Shown: in pieces, positions 1-6,160 of the stretch
Numbering within the stretch: position 1 is the stretch's first letter
Layout: the number at the start of each line of letters is the position of its first letter
Source: WHSM01 sp050701635
Lineage (GTDB): Bacteria; Actinomycetota; Actinomycetes; Mycobacteriales; Micromonosporaceae
NCBI GenBank assembly: GCA_050701635.1
Contig: JBOGDF010000270.1
Coordinates: 1 to 7,632 of the forward strand
Direction of reading: 5' to 3'
DNA length: 7,632 nucleotides
The notes under the pieces: model-generated
Seen by the model: only the letters and a program-made list of their open reading frames with translations
Told to the model about the DNA's origin: nothing
Databases searched by the model: none
Translations under genes and position numbers: made by a program

Positions 1-1159
1 GGTCCAGGCCGAGGCCGGTTTTCAGTTCGCGGTAGTCGTGTTCGATGCGCCAGCGGATTTTCGCCAGTCGCACGAGCTCAGCGATCGGGGTGTTGTCGTC
101 GAGGTTGGACAGCCAGTAGTCGGTGGGTTCGTCGGTGCCGTCGGGCCATTCGGCCAGCAGCCAGCAGGTGGGCAGGACCCCGTCGGCGCCGCGGGGGATG
201 TCGCGGTTGGCCGGCCGGACCTTGATGGCCACAAACTTCGAGGTCATGGCGGCGGTGGGGTTGGTCTTGCTGCGCCGGGTGCCGTGTCGCCAGGTCACCT
301 CGACGCGGGCGTTTCGCCCGGCTGCGAGGGCCAGCTCACGCAGGTTGGATGGTGCGTCGCGGTAGCGCGGCTTGGGTGGCCGTCCTCGGCCGTTGTAGGG
401 CGGCTGGGTCGGCTTGGCGTGCTCGGGGTAGGCGCTGGTGTCGGCCTTGACCGCGACCACATACCGGTAGCCACGTTGCTCCAGACCGAGCCGAAACCCG
501 GTGGCGTCGCCGTAGCCGGCATCGGCGGCAACCGGCAACTTCGGCAACCCCCACCCTGTCGGCGTCGCCCCGGTCATCTGGTCGAGCATGTCCAGCACCA
601 GCCGCCACTTCTCCCGATGCCGCACCCCCTCAGGGATTCCCGCCCGGGCCCGGCGCCCGCGGATGTCTTCGGCCTTGGCCGGATCTTCGACGTGCGTGTC
701 GTCCCATGAGGCCGGGCAGAACAACCGCCAGTTCGCCGCCAGCGACGCGTGGTCGGTGACCATCTGCACGCTGACCCCGATCTGGCAGTTGGCGACCTTG
801 CCCAGCGTGCCGGAGTACTGCCGCGCCACACACGGGGAGGCGGCGCCGTCCTTGGGAAAGCCCGAGTCGTCGACCACGTACGCGTCCGGGCCGATCGCCT
901 CGACCCCCCAACGCGCCACGTTGGCCCGCACCGCCTCAAAGTCCCAGGTCGACGACGTGATGAACTGCTGCAACCGTTGATGATCAACCCCGAGCCGCTG
1001 CGCCATCGGCTGCATCGACTTGCGCCGCCCATCGGTCAACAGGCCACGCACATACAGCTCGCCCTTCGCCCGCTGATCCGCCCGCGGCAGGCCACCGAGC
1101 ATCCGCCCGGCGAACTCCAGCAACCCAGGACGCACCGCCGCGATCTGTTCAGGTGTCAT
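1..1159 (-). CDS. IS701-family DDE transposase, C-terminus cut by window edge
   Basis: This is the transposase that cuts and pastes the IS701-type element. The frame starts at ATG 1159 (MTPEQIAAVRPG) and stays open for 386 codons to the left edge, with no stop or frameshift. IS701-family transposases are usually about 400-430 residues, so only a short C-terminal piece is missing. Catalytic residues are recognisable: the first Asp in YVVDDSGFPKDG (residues 94-105, D97/D98), the second in VAADAGYGD (D213), and the Glu in IRWRIEHDYRELK (E373, with R369 and K380). The last block matches the R-x3-E-x6-K part of the IS4/Tn5 YREK signature; the tyrosine position is Ala. No strong ribosome-binding site precedes the ATG, which is common for transposases. 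The gene looks intact and could be active. It is co-oriented with the upstream exporter gene, so read-through could reach it. Confidence 0.93.
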   Translation of the reverse strand, partial: MTPEQIAAVRPGLLEFAGRMLGGLPRADQRAKGELYVRGLLTDGRRKSMQPMAQRLGVDHQRLQQFITSSTWDFEAVRANVARWGVEAIGPDAYVVDDSGFPKDGAASPCVARQYSGTLGKVANCQIGVSVQMVTDHASLAANWRLFCPASWDDTHVEDPAKAEDIRGRRARAGIPEGVRHREKWRLVLDMLDQMTGATPTGWGLPKLPVAADAGYGDATGFRLGLEQRGYRYVVAVKADTSAYPEHAKPTQPPYNGRGRPPKPRYRDAPSNLRELALAAGRNARVEVTWRHGTRRSKTNPTAAMTSKFVAIKVRPANRDIPRGADGVLPTCWLLAEWPDGTDEPTDYWLSNLDDNTPIAELVRLAKIRWRIEHDYRELKTGLGLD

Positions 1160-1162
1160 CCC

Positions 1163-1184
1163 AAGATCACACCAGAAAGATCAC
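1163..1184. repeat. Direct repeat AAGATCAC x2 in transposase leader
   Basis: AAGATCAC occurs at 1163-1170 and again at 1177-1184, 14 bp start to start, just upstream of the transposase start. On the coding strand it reads GTGATCTT twice. Position inside the IS leader suggests a possible binding site for transposase or a control element, but this is inference from location only. Confidence 0.4.
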
Positions 1185-1220
1185 CCGAACCAGCGGACCA
1201 ACACACCTAACAAAGTACTA

Positions 1221-1862
1221 CTAGGAGCGGCGGCCGTCGGCGAGGGCGGCGTAGCCGCCGAGCGCGAAGTAGATCCCGGAGATCACGTACCGCTGACCCG
1301 GGAGCCCAGCGGGGCGGCGCCGCAGCGGACCGGCGAGCGCGCCGCCGGCCACCGCGATCACCGAGTCGGACAGGCCCGTCATCAGCAGGAACACCAGCCC
1401 GAACAGCACCAGCTGGGTGACGCTCGCGCCCCGTCCGGGGTCCACGAACTGCGGCAGGAACGCCAGGAAGAACAGCGCCGTCTTCGGGTTGAACACGTTG
1501 ACGATCAGCCCGTCCCGGAACAACCGCCGGTACGGCACAGCGAGCACCTGCTCCGGCATGGTGAGCGATTCGCGGGACAGCAATGCGCGTACGCCGAGGT
1601 AGATCAGGTACGCCACGCCGGCCCACTTCACCACCGCGAACGCGGTCGCCGACGCCGCGATCAGCGACGACAGCCCGACCGCGGCGGCCAGTACGTGCAC
1701 CAGCGTCCCGGCGTGAATCCCGGACACCGACACCAGCCCCGCGCGCGGGCCCTGCGACACGCTCGCCGTCAGGATGTAGAGCACCGCCGGCCCCGGCACG
1801 ACAGCAAGCGCCAGCGACGCCACCGCCACCGCCACCACAAGCACTACCGAAATCTCAGGCAC
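1221..1862 (-). CDS. LysE/RhtB-family amino-acid exporter
   Basis: A predicted inner-membrane exporter of amino acids or related small metabolites; substrate cannot be told from sequence. The 213-residue length fits the family (about 200-215). The N-terminal helix carries the hallmark VPGPAVLYI (residues 22-30), followed by G-rich helices (41-95) and the conserved NVFNPKTALFFLAFLPQF segment (122-139) with its Asn-Pro-Lys. About six hydrophobic segments are visible. I chose GTG 1862 (protein MPEISVVL...) because it gives the family's usual short N-terminus and has GGGAGAGGG at 1878-1870, seven bases upstream. An in-frame GTG at 1880 is an alternative, adding six Gly/Glu-rich residues, with a perfect AGGAGG (1897-1892) 11 bases before it. 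The gene ends LADGRRS-TAG. The TAG is part of the CTAG that appears to be the IS701 target, so the reading frame survives the insertion. Confidence 0.9.
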   Translation of the reverse strand: MPEISVVLVVAVAVASLALAVVPGPAVLYILTASVSQGPRAGLVSVSGIHAGTLVHVLAAAVGLSSLIAASATAFAVVKWAGVAYLIYLGVRALLSRESLTMPEQVLAVPYRRLFRDGLIVNVFNPKTALFFLAFLPQFVDPGRGASVTQLVLFGLVFLLMTGLSDSVIAVAGGALAGPLRRRPAGLPGQRYVISGIYFALGGYAALADGRRS

Positions 1863-1891
1863 CCCACCACCCTCTCCCACCCGCGCGCATG

Positions 1892-1897
1892 CCTCCT
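1892..1897 (-). promoter_or_regulatory. AGGAGG ribosome-binding site upstream of exporter gene
   Basis: Perfect anti-16S match AGGAGG on the minus strand. It lies 11 bases before the in-frame GTG at 1880, and one base before an ATG (1890) that opens only an 11-codon frame. It is the main argument for the longer exporter start at 1880; the weaker GGGAGAGGG at 1878-1870 supports the start at 1862. Confidence 0.45.
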
Positions 1898-1921
1898 AAC
1901 GGTTATCCTGCGGCGTTCGCG

Positions 1922-1994
1922 CACTTGGGGCCCCGCGTGGTCGCTCTTTCGTCCGTTTTGCACGGTTGGCAGCAACCACACGGGGCCCCAAGTG
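1922..1994. repeat. Long inverted repeat (20-bp arms, 33-nt loop); possible terminator or palindromic element
   Basis: The left arm at 1922-1941 and right arm at 1975-1994 are reverse complements at 19 of 20 positions; each contains the core GGGGCCCC. The single mismatch (1936 C against 1980 A) becomes a G-U wobble in minus-strand RNA, so the helix is continuous only in that direction. The 33-nt loop can form small inner hairpins: CCGT/ACGG (1953-1956 with 1962-1965), or GGTT/AACC (1964-1967 with 1974-1977), which competes with the outer arm. It lies 59 bp after the stop of the beta-propeller gene and about 60 bp before the exporter start. No T-run follows on either strand, so if it is a terminator it is of the U-less kind. 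A dispersed palindromic repeat is the alternative. Confidence 0.7.
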
Positions 1995-2052
1995 GGTGGG
2001 TCCGCTGGGCGCGCGCGGGGCGCGCGGGGGTGCGCGGGCGGCCGGCCGGGGG

Positions 2053-4077
2053 TCAGGGGGCGGGGAAGATGGCGCGGGCGCGCCAGGTGTGGCCGTCGAC
2101 GCCGGGGCCGCTGACCTGCACCGGTACGCCGGACGGGGCGCCGCCGGCGAACGGGATCCGGTAGAGGGCGCCGTTGAGGCGGGAGACGTACAGCTGGCCG
2201 CCGGTGACGAACAGGGCGCCCGCGACGTCGCCGAAACCGGAGCCGGTGACCTGGAAGCGCTGCGCCCCGACGGTGCCGGTGGACGGGGTGAACCAGCGCC
2301 AGTAGAGGGCGCCGGAGCCGAGCACGGTGTAGTAGAGCCGGCCGGCGGCGTACCCCATGCCGGTGACCATGGCGAGCTCGGTGCCGTAGAAGTCCGGGTA
2401 CGCGCCGGCGTACGTGCCGTTCTTGCCGTGGGAGACGGTGTCCCAGTCCGGCGCCACCCCGTCGTTGTCGTGGTACGGGTCGACCACCGACGCCGACTCC
2501 CAGCCGAAGCCGTCGTAGCCGCGCCGGTAGAGGTTGCCGTCGCCGCGCCCGTAGTAGAGCGTGCCGCCGACCCAGAACGCACCCCGTACGGCGCTCCAGT
2601 CCATCCCGGCTTCGGGCGCCGACTCGTCCTGGCCGACCTCGCCGGGGCCGTGGTAGCGGCGGCGTACCAGCGCGGACGAGGTCCCGGGGCCGGCGACGTA
2701 CACCGGGCCGGGCAGGCCGGAGGAGGTCTGGGCCGGTACGGCCGCACCGCCGGCGAGCGGGAAGAAGCCGATCCGCTCCCGGCGCCACTGGTAGTTGCCG
2801 AGGTACCCGGTGTCGTACCCGAGCCAGAGCCCTTCGGCGGTGGCGTACAGCTCGGTGACGCCGAAGCCGCGCGGGTTGCGGCCCGGGTTCCAGCCGTACG
2901 GCAGCCCGGTGGCCGGGTCGAGCGCGGCGATGCTGGCGCGGCCCACCGCGCCCGGCCTGGCGGCGTCCTTGCCGAGCGGGTTGTTCAGCCACCGGATGTG
3001 GCCGCCGACGTACACCGCCTGTTCGGTGGCGGCGACCGAGAGCAGGGTGTCGCCGCCGGTGGCCGCCACCCAGGTCGGCGTCTGCAGCCCGGCGCCGACC
3101 GGCCAGCGGCTCGCGGTGTCGCACAGCGTCCCCGGGTACGGCCCGCCGGTGGCGACCACGACGAAGTAGGACCCGTCCGGCGCGTACGCCACATCGCGTA
3201 CCCAGGTGTCGAACGAGTTGCTGTTGCACGCCGACCGGAAACCATCCGTACGCCAGCCGCTGACCAGCGCCTTCGTCCCGGTCGTGGTGATCACCGCGGC
3301 CTGGTCGCGGTCCTGCCCGTCGGCGGTACGGAAGTTGCCCACCACGGCGAGCTGCCCGCCGCCGGGGGCCAGCGCGAACCGGGTCACTCCGACCGACGCG
3401 ATCGCGCCGTCGCCGTCGTAGTTGTGGTGCCCGGCGAGCGCCACGGTGAGGAAGCTGTCCAGCGCGCCGGAGACCCGGTTCACCGAGGCCAGGCCGCCGC
3501 GCGCCGCGGCGCCGAGCTTGGTGAACGTACCGCCGATCAGCAGGGTGCCGTTGGGGTGGGAGGCGAGGTCGTACACCGGGCCGTTGAGGGCGGGCGGGTT
3601 GAACGTGCCGATCCGGGCGCCGGTGCCGGTGGAGACCAGCGCCAGACCGCGCCGGGCGGCGCCGTTGAGGGTGGTGAACCTGCCACCCAGGAACACCTGA
3701 CCGGACGGCCCGGGGAGCAGGGTCCGCACCTCGCCGTCGAGCGCGGGCCGGAAGTTCGCGTCCACCACGCCCGTGGCCTTGTCGAACGCGAAGGCGTACC
3801 GGCGGGAGAGCAGCGTGCTGCTGCCTTTGCTGGCGACCTGGGTGAAAGTGCCGCCGACGACCACCTTGCTGCCGAGGTCGGCGATCGCGTACACCCGGCC
3901 GTCGGCGATGTTCGGGGTAACCGAGCCGGGGTAGGTGCGGACCAGCCGGTCGTGCCCGGGCGCGCTCGCCACCCCGGGCCCGGTCGCGGCCGAGACCGAG
4001 CCGGGGGTGGCGGCGCCGAGCAACGTCAAGGCCGCGAAAACCAGTAACACGCGGGGGGTACGGGCGGCGGAGCGCAC
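2053..4077 (-). CDS. Secreted beta-propeller protein (delta-60/DUF5122-like repeats)
   Basis: A predicted exported protein of 674 residues with no recognisable catalytic motif, probably a surface or extracellular binding protein. The N-terminus is a classic signal peptide: Arg-rich start, hydrophobic VLLVFAALTLLGAA (10-23), and a likely cleavage after SVSA (residue 30). Blade-like repeats with a VGGTF-type strand recur near residues 74-78, 130-134, 181-186, 246-249 and 356-361, as in delta-60/DUF5122 or kelch-like propellers. The C-terminal part has another repeat, G-x-L-Y-Y/V with a following G-x-L-Y about eight residues on, near 505, 579 and 627. Two cysteines (284 and 319) could form a disulfide. 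I chose GTG 4077 over the in-frame TTG 4089 because GGAG (4087-4084) lies six bases before it. It is transcribed away from the polysaccharide operon, sharing its intergenic region; a role at the same cell surface is inference. Confidence 0.85.
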   Translation of the reverse strand: MRSAARTPRVLLVFAALTLLGAATPGSVSAATGPGVASAPGHDRLVRTYPGSVTPNIADGRVYAIADLGSKVVVGGTFTQVASKGSSTLLSRRYAFAFDKATGVVDANFRPALDGEVRTLLPGPSGQVFLGGRFTTLNGAARRGLALVSTGTGARIGTFNPPALNGPVYDLASHPNGTLLIGGTFTKLGAAARGGLASVNRVSGALDSFLTVALAGHHNYDGDGAIASVGVTRFALAPGGGQLAVVGNFRTADGQDRDQAAVITTTGTKALVSGWRTDGFRSACNSNSFDTWVRDVAYAPDGSYFVVVATGGPYPGTLCDTASRWPVGAGLQTPTWVAATGGDTLLSVAATEQAVYVGGHIRWLNNPLGKDAARPGAVGRASIAALDPATGLPYGWNPGRNPRGFGVTELYATAEGLWLGYDTGYLGNYQWRRERIGFFPLAGGAAVPAQTSSGLPGPVYVAGPGTSSALVRRRYHGPGEVGQDESAPEAGMDWSAVRGAFWVGGTLYYGRGDGNLYRRGYDGFGWESASVVDPYHDNDGVAPDWDTVSHGKNGTYAGAYPDFYGTELAMVTGMGYAAGRLYYTVLGSGALYWRWFTPSTGTVGAQRFQVTGSGFGDVAGALFVTGGQLYVSRLNGALYRIPFAGGAPSGVPVQVSGPGVDGHTWRARAIFPAP

Positions 4078-4083
4078 GGGAAT

Positions 4084-4087
4084 CTCC
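4084..4087 (-). promoter_or_regulatory. Shine-Dalgarno GGAG deciding the beta-propeller start
   Basis: GGAG on the minus strand, six bases before GTG 4077. It overlaps the alternative TTG start at 4089-4087, which therefore is unlikely to be used. Confidence 0.6.
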
Positions 4088-4098
4088 AAGGGGTGCCG

Positions 4099-4115
4099 GG
4101 CGGGGCGTGCCCGCC
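4099..4115. promoter_or_regulatory. GC-rich hairpin in the beta-propeller gene leader
   Basis: GGCGGG (4099-4104) and CCCGCC (4110-4115) pair around a 5-nt loop. It would lie in the 5' leader of the minus-strand secreted-protein gene, about 12 bases upstream of its ribosome-binding site. It may affect translation, but such short GC dyads arise easily by chance in this base composition. Confidence 0.3.
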
Positions 4116-4132
4116 GCGCCGGTGTGCCGGTT

Positions 4133-4158
4133 AGTCCTTAGCGAAGGGGCCAGTCCTT
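4133..4158. promoter_or_regulatory. Direct repeat AGTCCTT, 19 bp apart, in divergent intergenic region
   Basis: AGTCCTT occurs at 4133-4139 and 4152-4158 (AAGGACT on the minus strand). The 19-bp start-to-start spacing is close to two helical turns, which would put both copies on nearly the same DNA face. The site is 56-81 bp upstream of the beta-propeller gene start, so it could be a promoter or operator for that gene. No convincing -10/-35 pair was found nearby. Two seven-base matches are weak evidence. Confidence 0.3.
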
Positions 4159-4322
4159 CAGCCGGTCCGTGACGAGAGGTGTCGGGGTAGGTAACTGTCA
4201 GTAATCACATGGCCACAAGGGGCAGCATGCGCGCGGCTATGTCCGGATGTCTATGGATCAGTCGGGAAATGGACCGTTCGGCCGAGGCCCCCTACGACGA
4301 GTGGCTGAGTGACCACGTACCG

Positions 4323-4341
4323 TTTCAGTCAGTGTCTGAAA
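4323..4341. promoter_or_regulatory. Dyad TTTCAG-N7-CTGAAA before the polysaccharide operon
   Basis: Perfect 6-bp inverted repeat TTTCAG (4323-4328) and CTGAAA (4336-4341) with a 7-nt spacer, ending 16 bases before ATG 4358. It stands out because it is A/T-containing in an otherwise GC-rich region. It could be an operator for a dimeric regulator or a small hairpin in the mRNA leader. A related short dyad, ACTG-T-CAGT, lies at 4194-4202. Confidence 0.4.
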
Positions 4342-4357
4342 GATTGGCGAATGCCCC

Positions 4358-6160
4358 ATGTACGACAGCGATTACAGTCCCGGCCCCATGCGAACCCCTC
4401 GTGCAGCTGACGATCCTGGCCCCGTGACGCGGCCGCACTACGACCTCGCCGACTACCTGGGGATGCTGCGCCGCGGCTGGTGGCTGCTGCTGGTGTGCAC
4501 CCTGCTCGGGCTGGTCGGCGCCGTCGGCGTCACCGCCGTACAGACCAAGGTGTACGAGGCGTCCACCTCCGTACTGGTGCTGCCCACAGGGGTGCCGAGC
4601 GCGGAGCTGGCGGGTGGGCGTACCAAGGCCACGATCAACCTCGACACCGAGGCGCAGCTGGTGCGCGCCGGCAGCACCGCCGCGCTCGCCAAGCAGCTGC
4701 TGAAGTCCCCCGAGTCCCCCGCCGACCTGCGCAAGGCGGTCTCGGTCACGGTGCCCGCCAACACCGCGGTCCTCGACATCACGTACGCCGCTGGCACCCC
4801 CGGGGCGGCGCGTGCGGGGTCGCACGCGTTCGCGGCGGCGTACCTGCGTACCCGGGAAGAGGGCACCCGGGCGGAGCTGGACCGGCAGGTCAAGGCGCTC
4901 ACCGCGCAGCTGGCCGGCGTACAGAAGCAGCTGCAGGCGGTGATCGCCAAGCAGGAGGCGACCGCCGGCACCCAGACCGACGACGGCTATCTCAGCGCGC
5001 AGCAGCAGAACCTCTCCGCGCAGCTCAACGCCCTCACCACCCGGCTCAACGAGGTGAAGACCACCCCGGTCAGCGCCGGCCGGATCATCAGCGAGGCGCA
5101 GTCCCCGAGTGCGCCGAGCCGTCCGGTGCCGCTGCTCAACCTCACCGCCGGGCTGATGGTCGGCCTGATGCTCGGCGTCGGCGCGGTGCTGACCCGCCAG
5201 TACGCCGACCGCCGGGTACACCGCGGCACCGACGTGGCACGCCGCGCCGGCGTACCGCTGCTGGCCGAGCTGACCAACCGGCAGGCCGCCGGCTCCGCCA
5301 CCGTCGGCGAGGCGGTCTACGGCGCGTTCACGCCCGCCGGGCGGCTGTTCTCCCGGCTCCGCAACGAGGTGGCGGCCAGCCTCTCGCCGCCCGCGGTGGT
5401 CGTGGTGACCGGCGCCTGTCGCGGGCCGGCGGCACCCGCGCTGGCGGCGAACCTCGCGGTGGCGTTCTCCCGCGCCGGGAACCGGGTCGCCCTGGTGTAC
5501 GCGGACGCCGTACCGGCCCCGGGGTTCGGGGTGGGCGCCGGGCCGGGGCTCTCGGAGGCGCTGGCCGGGCGGGCGTCGCTGGGCGACGCGCTGGTCGCCG
5601 CGTCCCGGCACCCGGGGCTGCGGGTGCTGCCCACCGGGTCGACCGCCAGCGCCGCCGGGCTGCTGCAGTCCGAGGCCGCCCGCCGGCTGCTGGTCGCGTC
5701 CCGGGAAGAAGCCGAGTACGTGATCGTGCACGCGCCGCCCACCACGGAGAGCGCCGACGCGCAGAGCCTGGCGATCCACGCCGACGCGGTGATGCTGGCG
5801 GTGGACCTGCGGCGTACCACCGACGAGGAGGTGGCCGACGCCGCCGAACAGCTGCACCGGGTCGGCACTCCGCTGCTCGGCGCCGTGGCGCTGCCCGCGG
5901 TCGCTCCCCCGAAGGCCCGCCGCATCGTGACACCACCGGTGGTGGACACGCCGACCGTCGTACTCCCCAAGATCGTCGACGACCCGGACGACGACGAGGC
6001 GGACCTCTCGCCCGACCCGGACCGCGAGACCGACCCGGAGCTTGACGCCGAGCCGGAGCTGGACAACGAGCCGGACTCCGAGGACGACGCTGAGGTTGTC
6101 GCCGACCGGGAGCCCGTCGCCGCCGGACGCTCCCGCAAGTCCCGCGGACGGCGCCGTTGA
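4358..6160 (+). CDS. Wzz-type polysaccharide co-polymerase fused to a degenerate BY-kinase domain
   Basis: A membrane protein of 600 residues that likely controls chain length and export of a capsule/exopolysaccharide. The Wzz part has a cytoplasmic N-terminus, TM1 (about 41-61), an extracellular coiled-coil-rich region (about 165-235), a Pro-rich stretch (250-258) and TM2 (259-279). A CpsD/BY-kinase-like domain follows (about 325-510), with fold landmarks such as GLSEALAG (397-404), LRVLPTG (421-427), LLQSEAARRLL (435-445) and TESADAQSLA (463-472). Its active motifs are lost: the Walker A segment GEGKST is GPAAPA (356-361, Lys position A359), Walker A' has Y381 in place of the first Asp, and Walker B DTPP is HAPP (458-461). 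The tail (541-600) is strongly acidic, then basic (RSRKSRGRRR), with no tyrosine. ATG 4358 is the first in-frame start, but its ribosome-binding site is weak; ATG 4388 is possible. It heads the operon. Confidence 0.88.
   Translation: MYDSDYSPGPMRTPRAADDPGPVTRPHYDLADYLGMLRRGWWLLLVCTLLGLVGAVGVTAVQTKVYEASTSVLVLPTGVPSAELAGGRTKATINLDTEAQLVRAGSTAALAKQLLKSPESPADLRKAVSVTVPANTAVLDITYAAGTPGAARAGSHAFAAAYLRTREEGTRAELDRQVKALTAQLAGVQKQLQAVIAKQEATAGTQTDDGYLSAQQQNLSAQLNALTTRLNEVKTTPVSAGRIISEAQSPSAPSRPVPLLNLTAGLMVGLMLGVGAVLTRQYADRRVHRGTDVARRAGVPLLAELTNRQAAGSATVGEAVYGAFTPAGRLFSRLRNEVAASLSPPAVVVVTGACRGPAAPALAANLAVAFSRAGNRVALVYADAVPAPGFGVGAGPGLSEALAGRASLGDALVAASRHPGLRVLPTGSTASAAGLLQSEAARRLLVASREEAEYVIVHAPPTTESADAQSLAIHADAVMLAVDLRRTTDEEVADAAEQLHRVGTPLLGAVALPAVAPPKARRIVTPPVVDTPTVVLPKIVDDPDDDEADLSPDPDRETDPELDAEPELDNEPDSEDDAEVVADREPVAAGRSRKSRGRRR

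Larger units (their letters stand above)
1..1220 (-). mobile_element. IS701-family insertion sequence, right-hand part (left end outside window)
   Basis: The element is defined by its transposase gene (start 1159, minus strand) and by the 61-bp non-coding stretch between that start and the neighbouring gene's stop codon at 1221-1223. IS701-family elements insert at YTAR targets and duplicate 4 bp. The motif CTAG sits at 1221-1224, exactly where the IS would abut the host gene, so I place the right boundary at 1220. The terminal inverted repeat would begin (minus strand) with TAGTACTTTGTTAGG. The left end and second target copy lie outside the window, so the boundary cannot be confirmed by comparing ends. 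A second YTAR match, CTAA at 1207-1210, is a less likely alternative boundary. Confidence 0.75.

Noticed and set aside
38..1210. Several plus-strand open frames across the transposase region
   Set aside because: The minus strand carries a continuous, clearly recognisable IS701 transposase; the others are shadows.
1995..2052. Very G-rich stretch with repeated GCGCGCGGGG, considered as a G-quadruplex or second terminator
   Set aside because: No clear dyad stronger than background and no regular four-run pattern that stands out from the base composition.
1966..4047. Long open frame on the plus strand opposite the secreted beta-propeller gene (693 codons)
   Set aside because: The minus-strand frame has a signal peptide, repeats and a good ribosome-binding site. 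The plus-strand translation is low-complexity Gly/Ala/Arg/Val, as expected for an antisense frame in GC-rich DNA.
4209..4427. Small plus-strand frame in the divergent intergenic region (72 codons)
   Set aside because: No ribosome-binding site, overlaps the start of the Wzz-like gene in another frame, no recognisable features.
4325..5857. Long minus-strand open frame opposite the Wzz-like gene (510 codons)
   Set aside because: Arg/Gly-rich, no recognisable domain; it is a GC-bias shadow of the plus-strand gene.
5931..5944. Perfect 14-bp palindrome CACCACCGGTGGTG
   Set aside because: It lies inside the Wzz-like coding sequence where it encodes a Pro/Val linker (TPPVV); likely a coincidence of GC-rich codons.
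4480..6045. Second plus-strand frame inside the Wzz-like gene (521 codons)
   Set aside because: Composition is Arg/Gly/Ala-rich without domain features; it is the +2 shadow of the real frame.
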